Part shown: positions 6,359 to 14,359 of the stretch, in pieces | How the letters are laid out: the number at the start of each line of letters is the position of its first letter | Position numbering within the stretch: position 1 is the first letter of the stretch | Assembly: GCA_963848085.1 (NCBI GenBank) | Contig: CAWKCE010000002.1 | Coordinates: forward strand, 1-15,675 | DNA length: 15,675 nucleotides | Direction: 5' to 3' | DNA from: CAWKCE01 sp032127035 | Lineage (GTDB): Bacteria > Actinomycetota > Actinomycetes > JAHEKZ01 | Notes under the pieces: generated by a model | The model's input: the letters and a program-made list of their open reading frames with translations, nothing else | Told to the model about the DNA's origin: nothing | Databases searched by the model: none | Made by a program: the position numbers and the translations under genes

Positions 6359-7339
6359 TCAGCTGACGCGGATGACCACGTCCTCGAGGGGTCGTCGGGG
6401 GGTGGGCGGGGCCGGGGCGGCGTAGCCGATGCGCATGATCATCTGCGGGAACCCGATCGGTTCGTCGGGGTCGCGAACCAGCCAGCGCAGCGTGGGCTTC
6501 TCCAGCGGCTGGTTGGCGAACGTCGCGACGAGCCCCTCGATCGTCGCCACGAGCAGCACCCGCTCCAGTGCCTGGCCGGCCATGAGCCACGCTTCGCGGT
6601 CGTCACGTTTGGTGGTGAGGACCGCCAGGGTGGGGTCCTTCTCGAAGACGGCGAACTGGCGGCCGGGGGTCGAACGGCCGCGGGTCAGGTCGCGGTGCGG
6701 CGTGTTCGGGTTCACCGGCATCGGTCCGAGCGCCGCCTCCGGGACGCCGTCCACCCGCTCCGGGCCGACTCCCGTCCACTTCTTCGCCTCCTCCACCAGC
6801 GCGGCGATGCTGGCGGTGTCGCCTTCACCGTCGGCGTCGTGGATCAGCTCCACGAGACGCCGCCGCTCGTGCGGCTGCGTCACCGTGTGCAGCTCGGCGC
6901 CCTCCTGCCGGGCGGCCTCGACGAGGGCTGCCAGCACGGGTGCCGGGACGGGACGGTCCTCGTAGGGGGCGCGGTTGGTGTGCCGGAGGTCGATCGCCTC
7001 GAACAGCTCGCCGCTCATGCCGAACCGCGACGCGCGGCCGTCGACAACGACGCGCGCCAGCAGCTCGGGCTCGGCCGCGTCGGGGAAGTAGGAGACTCGC
7101 GCCTCGTGGCCCAGGTGCTCGACGGCGACCCGAAGGTTCAGGAGGGCGGCCCCGCACGACATCAGCAGCGCCCGCCCGTCGGGGTCCTGGTTCGGCAGCT
7201 GGAAGGAGGTGTCGGCCAGGACGTCAATCGCGTTCGCCCCGACCCGGAACAGCCACGGTTGGGTGTTGTGGACGGAGGGGGCGGCGATGGCCGCCGCCAG
7301 GAGCGTCCGCTCCTCGGCCGCCGTCAGCTGCGTGGTCAT
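6359..7339 (-). CDS. Acg-family FMN nitroreductase-like protein
   Basis: From ATG 7337-7339 (strong GAGGAGG ribosome site just upstream, located inside the longer frame) the protein has 326 residues, normal for the mycobacterial Acg (Rv2032) family. The N-terminal AAIAAPSVHNTQPW is the conserved flavin-contact motif. Further family signs are DLRHTNRAPY, FQLPNQDPDGRALLMSCGAAL, and the C-terminal AGQALERVLLVATIEGL followed by PQMIMRIGYA. Members bind FMN; in M. tuberculosis Acg they appear to sequester flavin rather than act as active nitroreductases. The gene lies directly downstream of the tandem-USP gene with a 39-base gap, probably one operon. In mycobacteria both families belong to the DosR dormancy regulon. 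Confidence 0.9.
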   Translation of the reverse strand: MTTQLTAAEERTLLAAAIAAPSVHNTQPWLFRVGANAIDVLADTSFQLPNQDPDGRALLMSCGAALLNLRVAVEHLGHEARVSYFPDAAEPELLARVVVDGRASRFGMSGELFEAIDLRHTNRAPYEDRPVPAPVLAALVEAARQEGAELHTVTQPHERRRLVELIHDADGEGDTASIAALVEEAKKWTGVGPERVDGVPEAALGPMPVNPNTPHRDLTRGRSTPGRQFAVFEKDPTLAVLTTKRDDREAWLMAGQALERVLLVATIEGLVATFANQPLEKPTLRWLVRDPDEPIGFPQMIMRIGYAAPAPPTPRRPLEDVVIRVS

Positions 7340-7378
7340 GTGCTGCCCTCCTCGTTGCATGCGCGACGCATTCGTCGA

Positions 7379-8284
7379 TCACGCGGTCCCTGGTCGGACC
7401 ACGAGAACCGGACAGTGCGCGTGGTGCAGCACCGCGTGGCTCACCGACCCGAGAAGCAGACTCGCGAAGCCACCTCGGCCCCGTGACCCGACCACCATCA
7501 GCTCGGCGCCGCGGGATGCGTCGACGAGGGTGCGGCTGGCTTTGCCGTGGACGAGTCGCTGCTCGACCACGACGTCGGGGTACTCCTCGCGCAGGCCCGC
7601 GACCGTCTCGGCCATCGCGCGGAGCTCGTCCTGCTCGACCTCTTCCAGGACCAGCTCGGTGGGCACCACGGTGCCGGGGGCGTCGAAGTCGGGGGCAGCC
7701 CACGCGTGGAGGATCGTGAGACCGACCTTCCGGGTGGCGGCAGCGCCGAACGCCAGCCGGACGGCGTCCACGCTCAGCTCGGAGCCGTCGATGCCGACAA
7801 CGACCCGCCCGGCATCCGGTCCTGGCTCCACCTTCTTCTTCGGGGAGTGCACGACGGTCACCGGGCAGGCGGCATGCGCGGCCACCTGCACGCTCACCGA
7901 CCCGACGAGCAGCTCCGAGAAGCTGTCCAGACCCCGGGACCCGACCACCAGCAGGGTCGCCTCGCGCGACGCGGCGAGCAGGGCGGTCGCGGGGGGAGCC
8001 GAGCGGAGGTCCCCGCTGACGTCGACGTCGGGTGACCGTTTCTGGACGTGCGCGACGCCCTCGGCGAGCAGCTGTTGCGCGGCCTTGCGCATCACGTCGT
8101 CGCTGGGACCCGCGACGGTCGGCCCCATCGGTACCGGCGGGAGCGGGATGGACCAGGCGTGGACGACGCTCAGCGGAAGTGCCCGTCGCTGCGCCTCGTC
8201 GGCTGCCCAGTCGAGGGCCAGGAGCGCCGAGTCGGAGCCGTCCAGGCCGACCACCACCGGGGGACGTGGGCCATGAGCCGTCAT
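7379..8284 (-). CDS. Tandem-domain universal stress protein
   Basis: From ATG 8282-8284 (ribosome site GAGGAGG, 5 bases upstream) the protein has 301 residues and two USP domains. Domain 1 opens with PPVVVGLDGSDSA and closes with LVVGSRGLDSFSELLVGSVS. Domain 2 opens with RVVVGIDGSELS and closes with MVVGSRGRGGFASLLLGSVS. Both contain the G-x2-G-x9-G-(S/T) nucleotide-binding pattern and a late CPV(T/L)VV strand, so ATP binding is likely at both sites. Such proteins respond to hypoxia and starvation in actinobacteria. It heads the probable operon with the Acg-like gene. A DevR-type palindrome lies 87 bases upstream, in the region shared with the divergent dehydrogenase. Confidence 0.93.
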   Translation of the reverse strand: MTAHGPRPPVVVGLDGSDSALLALDWAADEAQRRALPLSVVHAWSIPLPPVPMGPTVAGPSDDVMRKAAQQLLAEGVAHVQKRSPDVDVSGDLRSAPPATALLAASREATLLVVGSRGLDSFSELLVGSVSVQVAAHAACPVTVVHSPKKKVEPGPDAGRVVVGIDGSELSVDAVRLAFGAAATRKVGLTILHAWAAPDFDAPGTVVPTELVLEEVEQDELRAMAETVAGLREEYPDVVVEQRLVHGKASRTLVDASRGAELMVVGSRGRGGFASLLLGSVSHAVLHHAHCPVLVVRPGTA

Positions 8285-8370
8285 GACTGCCTCCTCGCCC
8301 ACCCGCCGCACGGCGGGGGTGGTTCTCCTACGGATGCGGCTAGGTTCGCTTCCCGGCCCGCGCCCGGTCA

Positions 8371-8384
8371 GGGCCGTAGGTCCC
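8371..8384. promoter_or_regulatory. Candidate DevR/DosR box
   Basis: GGGCCGTAGGTCCC fits the GGGNCNNNNGNCCC palindrome known for actinobacterial DevR/DosR response regulators. It sits between divergent USP (start 8284) and dehydrogenase (start 8442) genes. The USP and Acg families are classical DosR targets. The match is seen; binding is inferred. Confidence 0.55.
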
Positions 8385-8441
8385 TTAAGGGCGCCGCAAC
8401 CGGCCCTCGTTGCCTACCGGCGGCGGTGGGAGGCTTGGGTC

Positions 8442-9471
8442 GTGCGCGCGTGGGCGGTGGAGCAGCCGGGTTCGGTCACGGTGTCCCGTGCGGGGAGTGG
8501 GCCGCTGCGGCTCGTCGAGCGGGACCGACCGACCCCCGGCCCGGGGGAGGCGCTGGTGCGCGTGTCGGTCTGCGGTGTCTGTCGCACCGACTTGCATCTC
8601 GCCGAGGGTGATCTCGCACCGACGGCACCGTGGCGTGGTGCCGGGGCACGAGGCGGTCGGCACCGTGGAGTCGCTGGGCGAGGGGTGTCAACGACTCACG
8701 CCCGGTGATCGGGTGGGTATCGCGTGGCTGCGCCACACATGCGGTGTCTGTGACTGGTGTCGCCGCGGCGCGGAGAACCTGTGCGCCGGCTCGCGCTACA
8801 CCGGCTGGGACACCGACGGCGGGTTCGCCGAGTACGCCGTGGTGCCGGAGGCATACGCCTACCGGCTGCCCGAGGGATGGGCCGACGAACGCTGCGCCCC
8901 GCTGCTGTGCGCGGGGATCATCGGCTACCGGTCGCTGCGACGCGCGGCGCTTCCGCCGGGCGGGCGCCTGGGCATCTACGGTTTCGGCGCCTCGGCACAC
9001 CTGGCGGCACAGGTGGCGATGCACGAGGGCGCGACGGTGCATGTCCTGACGCGTTCTGAGGCAGCCCGCCGCCATGCGCTGGCTCTGGGGTGCGCATCCG
9101 CCGGGGCTGCGGATGACGCGCCCCCGGAGCTGCTGGACGCCGCGATCCTGTTCGCTCCGGTCGGGCAGCTGGTGCCGACGGCCTTGGCTGCGCTGGACCG
9201 CGGCGGCACGTTGGCCATCGCCGGGATCCATCTGTCTGATGTGCCGCCGCTCAGCTACCAGGAGCACCTGTTCCAGGAGCGGCAGCTGCGCTCCGTCACG
9301 TCGAACACGCGCGCTGACGGTGAGGAGTTCCTGCAGCTGGCGGCTGTGATGGATCTCCAGGTGACGACGACTCCGTACGCGTTCGGCGACACGGACCGGG
9401 CGCTGGCTGACCTGGCAGCCGACAAGGTCGAGGGGGCCGCGGTTATTCGGGTTGACCCGGATGCGTGGTGA
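8442..9471 (+). pseudogene. Zinc-dependent alcohol dehydrogenase with a frameshift
   Basis: The N-terminus is in one frame: GTG 8442, VRAWAVEQPG, then VCGVCRTDLHLAEGDLA with the catalytic Cys. The rest is in another: RRHRGVVPGHEAVGTVE with the catalytic His/Glu, the structural zinc loop CGVCDWCRRGAENLC, the Rossmann motif IYGFGASAHLAAQVA, and the C-terminus VEGAAVIRVDPDAW. Dropping one base at about 8616-8622 (GCACCGACG) restores a 342-residue medium-chain dehydrogenase of normal length. The ribosome site GGGAGG is at 8428-8433. Homologues oxidise alcohols or reduce aldehydes with NAD(P). The rest of the gene shows no decay, so a very recent mutation or a sequencing error is as likely as a true pseudogene. 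It is divergent from the USP operon with a candidate DevR box between. Confidence 0.85.
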
Positions 9472-9537
9472 GGTCGTAGCGTGCGTCGGCACTGGCCGCG
9501 CGGTGCGTGGCGAGCCGACCCAGTGGAGGCGTGAGGG

Positions 9538-9972
9538 GTGGGCGTGAACCTCAGCGAGGAGGACCGGCTCGAGGTCTTCGGGGACGACAACCCGGACCAG
9601 CACGCCGACGAAGCGGCTCAGCGGTGGGGCGACTCCGAGGCTTTCTCCGCGTCGGCCCGCCGAACGTCCTCGTACGGCAAGCAGGACTGGCTCGACCTTC
9701 GGCGTGAGGGCGAGGAGGTCGAGCAGCGACTGGCGCAACTCCTGGCGTCCGGCGTCCCGGCGGACGCCGACGCGGCCACGTCAGCGGCCGAGGCTCATCG
9801 GAGCTACATCTCGCGCTGGTTCTACGACTGCTCGTCGCAGATCCACGTCGGGCTCGCACAGATGTACGTGACCGACCCCCGCTTCACCGCTCACTACGAG
9901 CGGCGGGCCACCGGCCTGGCGCAGTATGTGCACGACGCCATTGTCGCGAACGCGGCCGCCGCTGACACCTGA
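9538..9972 (+). CDS. Stand-alone TipAS-like antibiotic-recognition domain protein
   Basis: This is a 144-residue, mostly alpha-helical protein. NLSEEDRLEVFGDDNPD, RWGDSEAFSASARRT, HRSYISRWFYDCSSQIHVGL, MYVTDPRFTAHYE and GLAQYVHDAIVAN follow the helix pattern of the TipAS domain. In MerR-type regulators such as TipAL this domain traps thiopeptide antibiotics. Here there is no MerR DNA-binding domain, as in the short TipAS product or independent homologues that act as drug-sequestering proteins. The GTG at 9538 has GGAGG at 9525-9529. A GTG at 9544 (VNLSEED) is an alternative start. It follows the dehydrogenase by 66 bases. The ligand is unknown. Confidence 0.8.
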   Translation: MGVNLSEEDRLEVFGDDNPDQHADEAAQRWGDSEAFSASARRTSSYGKQDWLDLRREGEEVEQRLAQLLASGVPADADAATSAAEAHRSYISRWFYDCSSQIHVGLAQMYVTDPRFTAHYERRATGLAQYVHDAIVANAAAADT

Positions 9973-10046
9973 CGCTGGCCGCTGGTGGACGCGCGACGCG
10001 GGCCGCCCGGGGACTTCTCCCCAGCTCCCGTTCTTGCCCGTAACAA

Positions 10047-10086
10047 GTGTGCAGAACTCGTGCCTGCGGCCTGCAATTCCGCACAC
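10047..10086. repeat. 40-bp palindromic intergenic repeat, copy 1
   Basis: It begins GTGTGCAGAACT and ends ATTCCGCACAC, so the ends pair with two mismatches. A second 40-base copy with the same ends lies 12 bases downstream. ACAAGTGTGC at 10043 and GCACACTTGT ending at 10142 form an outer inverted repeat around both copies. Confidence 0.75.
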
Positions 10087-10098
10087 CCCTCCCCAGTC

Positions 10099-10138
10099 GT
10101 GTGCACTATTCGTGGCGCGCGCCCGCAATTCCGCACAC
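10099..10138. repeat. 40-bp palindromic intergenic repeat, copy 2
   Basis: It has the same length and ends as copy 1: GTGTGCACTATTCGTG at the left and GCAATTCCGCACAC at the right. The middle differs. A further half-site, GTGCGGAATTCC, occurs at 10256-10267 just past tRNA-Arg. This looks like a REP-like or operator-like element family. Confidence 0.75.
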
Positions 10139-10177
10139 TTGTGACCGGCGGGAACGTCCTCTCGGCGGGGCGGCTTG

Positions 10178-10250
10178 CGCCCCCGGCAGGACTCGAACCT
10201 GCGGCCAACTGCTTAGAAGGCAGCTGCTCTATCCGCTGAGCTACGGGGGC
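10178..10250 (-). tRNA. tRNA-Arg (TCT anticodon)
   Basis: The minus strand reads GCCCCCGTAGCTCAGCGGAT onward. It has a 7-bp acceptor stem (GCCCCCG/CGGGGGC), anticodon stem CTGCC...GGCAG-like pairing around loop CTTCTAA with anticodon TCT, T arm CAGGTTCGAGTCCTG, and discriminator G. CCA is not encoded. The mobile-element-rich segment begins on its 5' side, so it is not a clear 3'-end integration site. Confidence 0.93.
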
Positions 10251-10445
10251 GGGACGTGCGGAATTCCTTGTGGGAAACCGGCTGGACCCTGCCGCGATCG
10301 GTCGGATCGGGGCGGATCAAGTCTAGGGGGCGGACTTCGGCGCTGGTTCGGCCGCAGATGGGTGTCAGAGGGCGATTTCGTGGCTTTAAGTGGGCTGGAG
10401 GACGCGGTTGAGCCGGGTGTGGTGATCGGTGGCGAACGCGGGGAG

Positions 10446-11849
10446 TCAGGCAGCTACTTGGGGCGGTGACTGTTGTCGGTCGATGGCCCGCTGCCAGGTG
10501 TGGCGTGCCCAGGCGTTCTGGGCGAGGGCGGCCATCAGGACGATGACGGTCTGGTTGTGCAGCCCCCAGGCGGGGAGCCGTCGGTTGTAGAAGGCGCGCT
10601 CGAACTGCGCGTTCAGCGACTCGGTGTCTGCCCGCATCCCGTAGACGCGGGAGTAGTCGGGATCAGTCGGGGGCAGGACGCGCAGGTAGTCGCTGCGGTT
10701 GAACTTGTGCACCTCGTCCGTCTGAGTCGGGGTGAGCGGCTCCCACCAGTCGTGCACGTCGTCGGTCGATCCGCAGGTCAGGGTGTGCCGGGCGTAGAAC
10801 GCCCACGTCCCATCGGACTTGCGGTCTCGTTTGGTCTGGTGGCGGGCGACTTCGACGAAGTCGAGGCTTCCGTCGGCGGTCACGACCGCGCTCGTAGATC
10901 GTTCCTCCGGCCGCGTAGAGGACGTGTCCACCGCACTCTTCTATCCACGCGGTTCGAGTCCGGCTTGGTGGGAGCTGGGCGGCGGCGTGACCGTACTTGC
11001 CGATCACAATCCCGCCGCGTTCCTTGCTCTTCCGGCGAGCGGGGAGATCACCGGGCATCCGGTCTCGTTTTGAACCCGCGCGATGTGAGTTCCGCGGAAG
11101 GCACCGTCGGCGACGAACGCCGAGATCCCGGGACCTCGGTCGGCGAGGTCGACCATCAGATCGACGAATCTTCCGGCCTCGCCTCCGCCACCGCGGTGGG
11201 GGACGTGCTCGACGCCGAGCACGACCCGGTGACCGCTCATCGGGGATCGCACGGAGGCGATCGCGAACTTCGTTCCCCACGCCATGCCCTCTTGCCCAGC
11301 CTCCCCATACAGGTGACGGGCGGGATCTTGGCGAACGGGGCGGATCTCGCCGGTCTTCTTGTCCGTCCGTTCCGTCAGATCGGTACGCAGGGGCGAGGAG
11401 AACACCTTGCCGTCGCCGCCGACGACGTTGGGTCGTGCGGGTCGAGACAGGGATCGGTTCTCCGGGTCCAGCAGGCCTGTTTCGCGGGCCAGTTGCGTGG
11501 CGAGGTCTCTCATCGCTGTCGACAGGTCAGGTAGGAGCTCGCTGGTCAGCCGGTGGTGGATGAAGTAGGACCACTGGTCACGGGTCGGACCGAACGCCGG
11601 AGCGACTTCGGACGGTGGTCGGTAGGGCTCGGCTGCCGCGGTCACCGCCTGCCACAGCAACGGGTCCGCCAGATGTCTGGCAGTGGAAGAGGCTGACCCG
11701 AAGACACCGATGCAGGCACCGAACAGCAGCAGACACCAGTCAGGGTGCTGTCGAGGCCGACCGCCGCGCGACCAGTCACGTTCCGATCGCGAATGGATCC
11801 AGGACGCGAGTGCGTGCAGATCAGGATCCGGCGCAAGAGCCAACAGCAT
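10446..11849 (-). pseudogene. Large DDE transposase broken by two frameshifts
   Basis: Joined across frames this would be about 467 residues: MLLALAPDPDLHALASWIHS, FGPTRDQWSYFIHHRL, VVGGDGKVFSSPL (first Asp), SAFVADGAFRGTHIARVQ (second Asp), RKSKERGGIVIGKYGHAAAQ, and MRADTESLNAQFERAFYNRR (Glu). The spacing fits a DDE transposase catalytic core, loosely like IS4/IS1182-type enzymes. The first frameshift is near 11030-11040 (after SPLAGR). The second is near 10885-10893 (after AAGGTIYER). Each protein segment is otherwise well preserved, so inactivation is fairly recent, or the family uses unusual expression. No terminal inverted repeats were found by eye. Confidence 0.75.
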
Positions 11850-11873
11850 CGAGATCTGGGTCTGAGCGCGCCT

Positions 11874-12008
11874 GTGAAGCCACTGGTGTGCCCCACGTGT
11901 GCCTTGGAGCTGCCGTATACCGATGTCTGTGGCACCTGCGGACCGCTGGCTCGGAAGGGTCCCGACTTGCAGGGGCTGACCCCAGCTGAGTCGACTCCTT
12001 CGCTGTGA
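11874..12008 (+). CDS. Short zinc-ribbon-like ORF (possible gene remnant)
   Basis: The frame reads VKPLVCPTCALELPYTDVCG then TCG: two CxxC pairs ten residues apart, like a zinc ribbon. It continues to TGA at 12006-12008. Only 44 residues are encoded if the GTG at 11874 is used, and there is no ribosome site. The longer upstream frame is antisense to the transposase. It may be the tail of a gene cut by the transposon, or chance. Low certainty. Confidence 0.3.
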   Translation: MKPLVCPTCALELPYTDVCGTCGPLARKGPDLQGLTPAESTPSL

Positions 12009-12214
12009 GCACTCGCCCTAGCCGTCGTCACCGGCACACTCCTGACGCTAGACGAGCCAGACCCATTCGCGCGGTGTCTCGGACACCACCACCCCGGTGG
12101 CGGCATGTGACTGGCCGCAGGGCCACTTCCCGCCTCCGCCAGCCCCGGCCCCAACCGACATGGCCAGGTGAGGTGCGTCGTCGAAGTAGTTGAGCAGTCA
12201 ACTGCAGACTAGGG
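12009..12214. other. Non-coding stretch without recognised features
   Basis: Only minor hairpins are visible, for example GGTGTC-TCG-GACACC near 12073-12088. There is no plausible gene. Confidence 0.4.
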
Positions 12215-12219
12215 TCGCC

Positions 12220-12492
12220 TGGCTCGATACCGCCAGAGCGGGGCGCTCCTCAGGACTCAAATTGGGCTCGAAAACCAGGCCAAAGCGCCCAATTCACAGA
12301 ATGCTTCGGTGTCCCCGTTGCGGGGTCTGTCCCAACGCTCAAAACCCGACCCCGTCGGACACCCTGCCCGAGCAATCTGCGGGAGGACGGCACGGTACTT
12401 CCGCTTCGGCACGAATCCACTTCCAGCCGGCGCTCCGGGGCAGGCGAAACCCGAGGTTGGGAGCTCGATCGGGGGTTTTCCGCACGTCCTAC
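12220..12492 (+). repeat. Diverged ~290-bp direct repeat, left copy
   Basis: It aligns over its whole length with 15376-15670 in the same orientation. Shared landmarks include CGCCTGG-TCGATAC, a GTCCCC-(5)-GGGG hairpin followed by ACGCTCAAAA, GGTACTTCCGC, CGGCACGAATCCACTTCCAG, and CGAAACCCGAGGTTGGGAGC. It also holds ATTGGGC...GCCCAAT as an inverted repeat. One frame across the right half (YFRFGTNPLPA...PHVLR) is open in both copies, but differences are not clearly codon-biased overall. Nature unknown; a decayed insertion-sequence end is possible. Confidence 0.7.
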
Positions 12493-12496
12493 GAGG

Positions 12497-12718
12497 GCAA
12501 CCGGTCGGCTCAACGCAACCATCCCGATGATCTTCTCAGCCGACGAGACCTGTGATGTCGGCCAGGACACGGCGTCACCGGAAAGCGACGGCTACACGCC
12601 CGCATCGAGCAGATTCACCGGGACCATCGGATGGGTTCAGCTCGACATCGGAGACGACGACCACGACCACCTGATCACCGAGGAGGACCGCTGGCGGGTG
12701 GCCATGGCCAGACAGTGA
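12497..12718 (+). pseudogene. C-terminal remnant of an arylsulfatase
   Basis: The frame reads ATIPMIFSADETCDVGQDTA, then SPESDGYTPASSRFTGTIGW, and ends DDDHDHLITEEDRWRVAMARQ. This is the typical last domain of AtsA-type formylglycine sulfatases (FSADETxDVGxDTGSPV...F.G.I..V.ID...). The catalytic N-terminal part with C/S-x-P-x-R is absent; the sequence directly upstream is the direct repeat. The remnant is too short for activity. It converges on the membrane gene at 12725 with a gap of 6 bases. Confidence 0.7.
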
Positions 12719-12724
12719 GGCCCC

Positions 12725-13426
12725 CTAACCAGATTGCGGTGTCGTTCTGAATGAGGCCAGCAGAAGGTGCAGGCTGAGGAGAAGAACCCAGGCAGGGAAG
12801 AGCAGGACCGCCCAGAAGGTGCGTGGCGGCGCGAGGAGCAGTGCCACGGCAACCGCGTAGCCGACGACCTGCAGCCAGCCGGGAACGATTTGTGTTCGCC
12901 GACCCAAGTTGGTCACGACCAGGGTGAAGACGGCCGCCATCCGAATCCCGAACGTTGCTACCAAGATCGAGCTTGTCGCGCTGACCAGGCGCACCTCGTC
13001 AGGGGGAAGCCCGCCAGAGTCTCCATAGAGGACCAGGAGGGCGCCCAGGCTTGCCGACGAGGTGAACAGCATGGCCACGAAGAGCAGACCCGACCCGAGG
13101 AACGCAGTGGCGAAGAACCTGTCCTCACGATCTCCCAAGCGCGCCCGGATCACCCCGATGAACCACAGGAAGGCGATCCCGGCGAAGGGGACGAGCTCCA
13201 GAGCCCATGCCACTTGCCGCCGCTGCGCCGGGTCGCTCATCCAGCTCGCCTGATCCCCACCGGGCGGCACTGAGCCATGCAGAATGACCGCGACCGCGCC
13301 CATAAGAATCGCGAAGGCGAGTCCCGCGACGGCGGCCGCTCGAGGCGTCTGTAACTCCGCTACCAACCGAGCCGGCTCCGGCCGATCAGGTTCATGCTCC
13401 GTCGGGTTCTGGCGAGGTTTGTCCAT
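12725..13426 (-). CDS. Predicted six-helix membrane protein
   Basis: This is a 233-residue protein with a hydrophilic, Pro/Glu-rich cytoplasmic N-terminus (residues 1-25). About six transmembrane segments follow, for example AGLAFAILMGAVAVILHGSV, VPFAGIAFLWFIGVI, FFATAFLGSGLLFVAMLF, LVSATSSILVATFGIRMAAVF, VVGYAVAVALLLAPP and FWAVLLFPAWVLLLSLHLLL. The features ELVPFAGIAFLWFIGVIRARLGDREDRFFATAF recall a conserved actinobacterial membrane family that I cannot name with certainty. The gene is intact, with ATG at 13424-13426. It lies between the sulfatase remnant and the IS6 relic. No catalytic residues are apparent. Confidence 0.65.
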   Translation of the reverse strand: MDKPRQNPTEHEPDRPEPARLVAELQTPRAAAVAGLAFAILMGAVAVILHGSVPPGGDQASWMSDPAQRRQVAWALELVPFAGIAFLWFIGVIRARLGDREDRFFATAFLGSGLLFVAMLFTSSASLGALLVLYGDSGGLPPDEVRLVSATSSILVATFGIRMAAVFTLVVTNLGRRTQIVPGWLQVVGYAVAVALLLAPPRTFWAVLLFPAWVLLLSLHLLLASFRTTPQSG

Positions 13427-13495
13427 TCACGAGTTGTAGCGCAGACCCCGGCCTGGCCGCAGCCGTGCACGCCGATCGGTGACGGCCGGCTGGCG

Positions 13496-14220
13496 GGCAC
13501 TGTTGCGTTGACAGATCGTACTGTGGCGGCCATGAATCTTCAGTGTTCGCTGGGTTCCGCTTTCGGCCCGGGGTGATCGCCTTGGTCGTGCGCTGGTACC
13601 TGCGGAAAGGTGGTCGTACCGGGACGTGGTCGAACTTCTGGCCGAACGCGGTGTTGAGGTGAATCACGTCACGGGTCTACCGCTGGGTCCAGCGGTTCAC
13701 TCCGCTGTTGATCGACGCAGCCAGACCGTCCACGCATTGCGCAGGCGATCAATGGTTCGTCGACGAGACCTACGTGAAGGTTCACGGGCGGTGGAAGTGC
13801 GTGTATCGGGCCGTCGATCATTGGGGCAGGTCATCGACGTGCTGGTGTCGGACCGGCGGGACTGGGCAGCGGCGCGCCGCTTCTTCGTCTCCTGCCTGTC
13901 AGCCGGCCAGTCGCCTCGTGATGTGACGACCGACCGGACCCCGACGTTGGCCGCCGCCATCGACCAACTGATCCTCGGCGCGCTGGATGACATCGAGCAG
14001 TACGCGAACAACCGCATCGAGTGCGACCATGGTCGACTCAAGCCTCGCCTTCGACCCGATGCGGCGTATCACGACCAAGCGCACCGCCAGCACCCTGATC
14101 CGCGGACATGCGTTCATCTGGTACCTGGCGCGGCCACTACGAACTCGGTACCGAGACGACAACCCGGCTCAGAATCCGGGCCGCATTCGAGGAAGTCACC
14201 ACGGCTATCTAGCGCTGCCC
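13496..14220 (+). mobile_element. Remnant of an IS6-family insertion sequence
   Basis: The left boundary GGCACTGTTGCG at 13496-13507 resembles the IS6-family terminal repeat (GGCACTGTTGCAAA in IS26). The broken transposase follows 25 bases later. A matching right end (GCAACAGTGCC) was not found near 14160-14340, so the right side appears lost or altered and the end given is approximate. Confidence 0.6.
13532..14160 (+). pseudogene. IS6-family transposase with several frameshifts
   Basis: Read across frames the protein is clear: MNLQCSL, RFRPGVIALVVRWYLRKG, SYRDVVELLAERGVEVNHVT, VYRWVQRFTPLLIDAARP, GDQWFVDETYVKVHGRWKCV (first Asp), VIDVLVSDRRDWAAARRFF, DVTTDRTPTLAAAIDQL (second Asp), and YANNRIECDHGRLKPRLRP (Glu), then IRGHAFIWYLAR. 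The DDE triad and the helix-turn-helix are present, as in IS26/IS6100-type enzymes. Frameshifts lie near 13610 (AAAGGTGGTCG), 13672 (extra G in GTCACGGGTCTAC), 13826 (after DHWG) and 14058 (after RLRP). At least four lesions make it non-functional. Confidence 0.88.
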
Positions 14221-14359
14221 GAGGTGGACCGGACCGGTACGCACGCGCCAAGACGGACCGTGCCACGCACAACACAACACTTCCGGCAGCGGCGTACGCG
14301 TACCCCACGACGGCGTGATGCTCCGACGGTCTTGGCCGGGCCCCACTGAGGTATTGAGG

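Noticed and set aside
10178..10445. tRNA-Arg as an integration site for the mobile segment
   Set aside because: The mobile-element relics lie on the 5' side of the tRNA, and no duplicated tRNA 3' end or integrase gene is visible.
13708..13926. Separate small gene starting MIDAARPSTH
   Set aside because: It is one frame-segment of the frameshifted IS6-family transposase, containing its first catalytic Asp.
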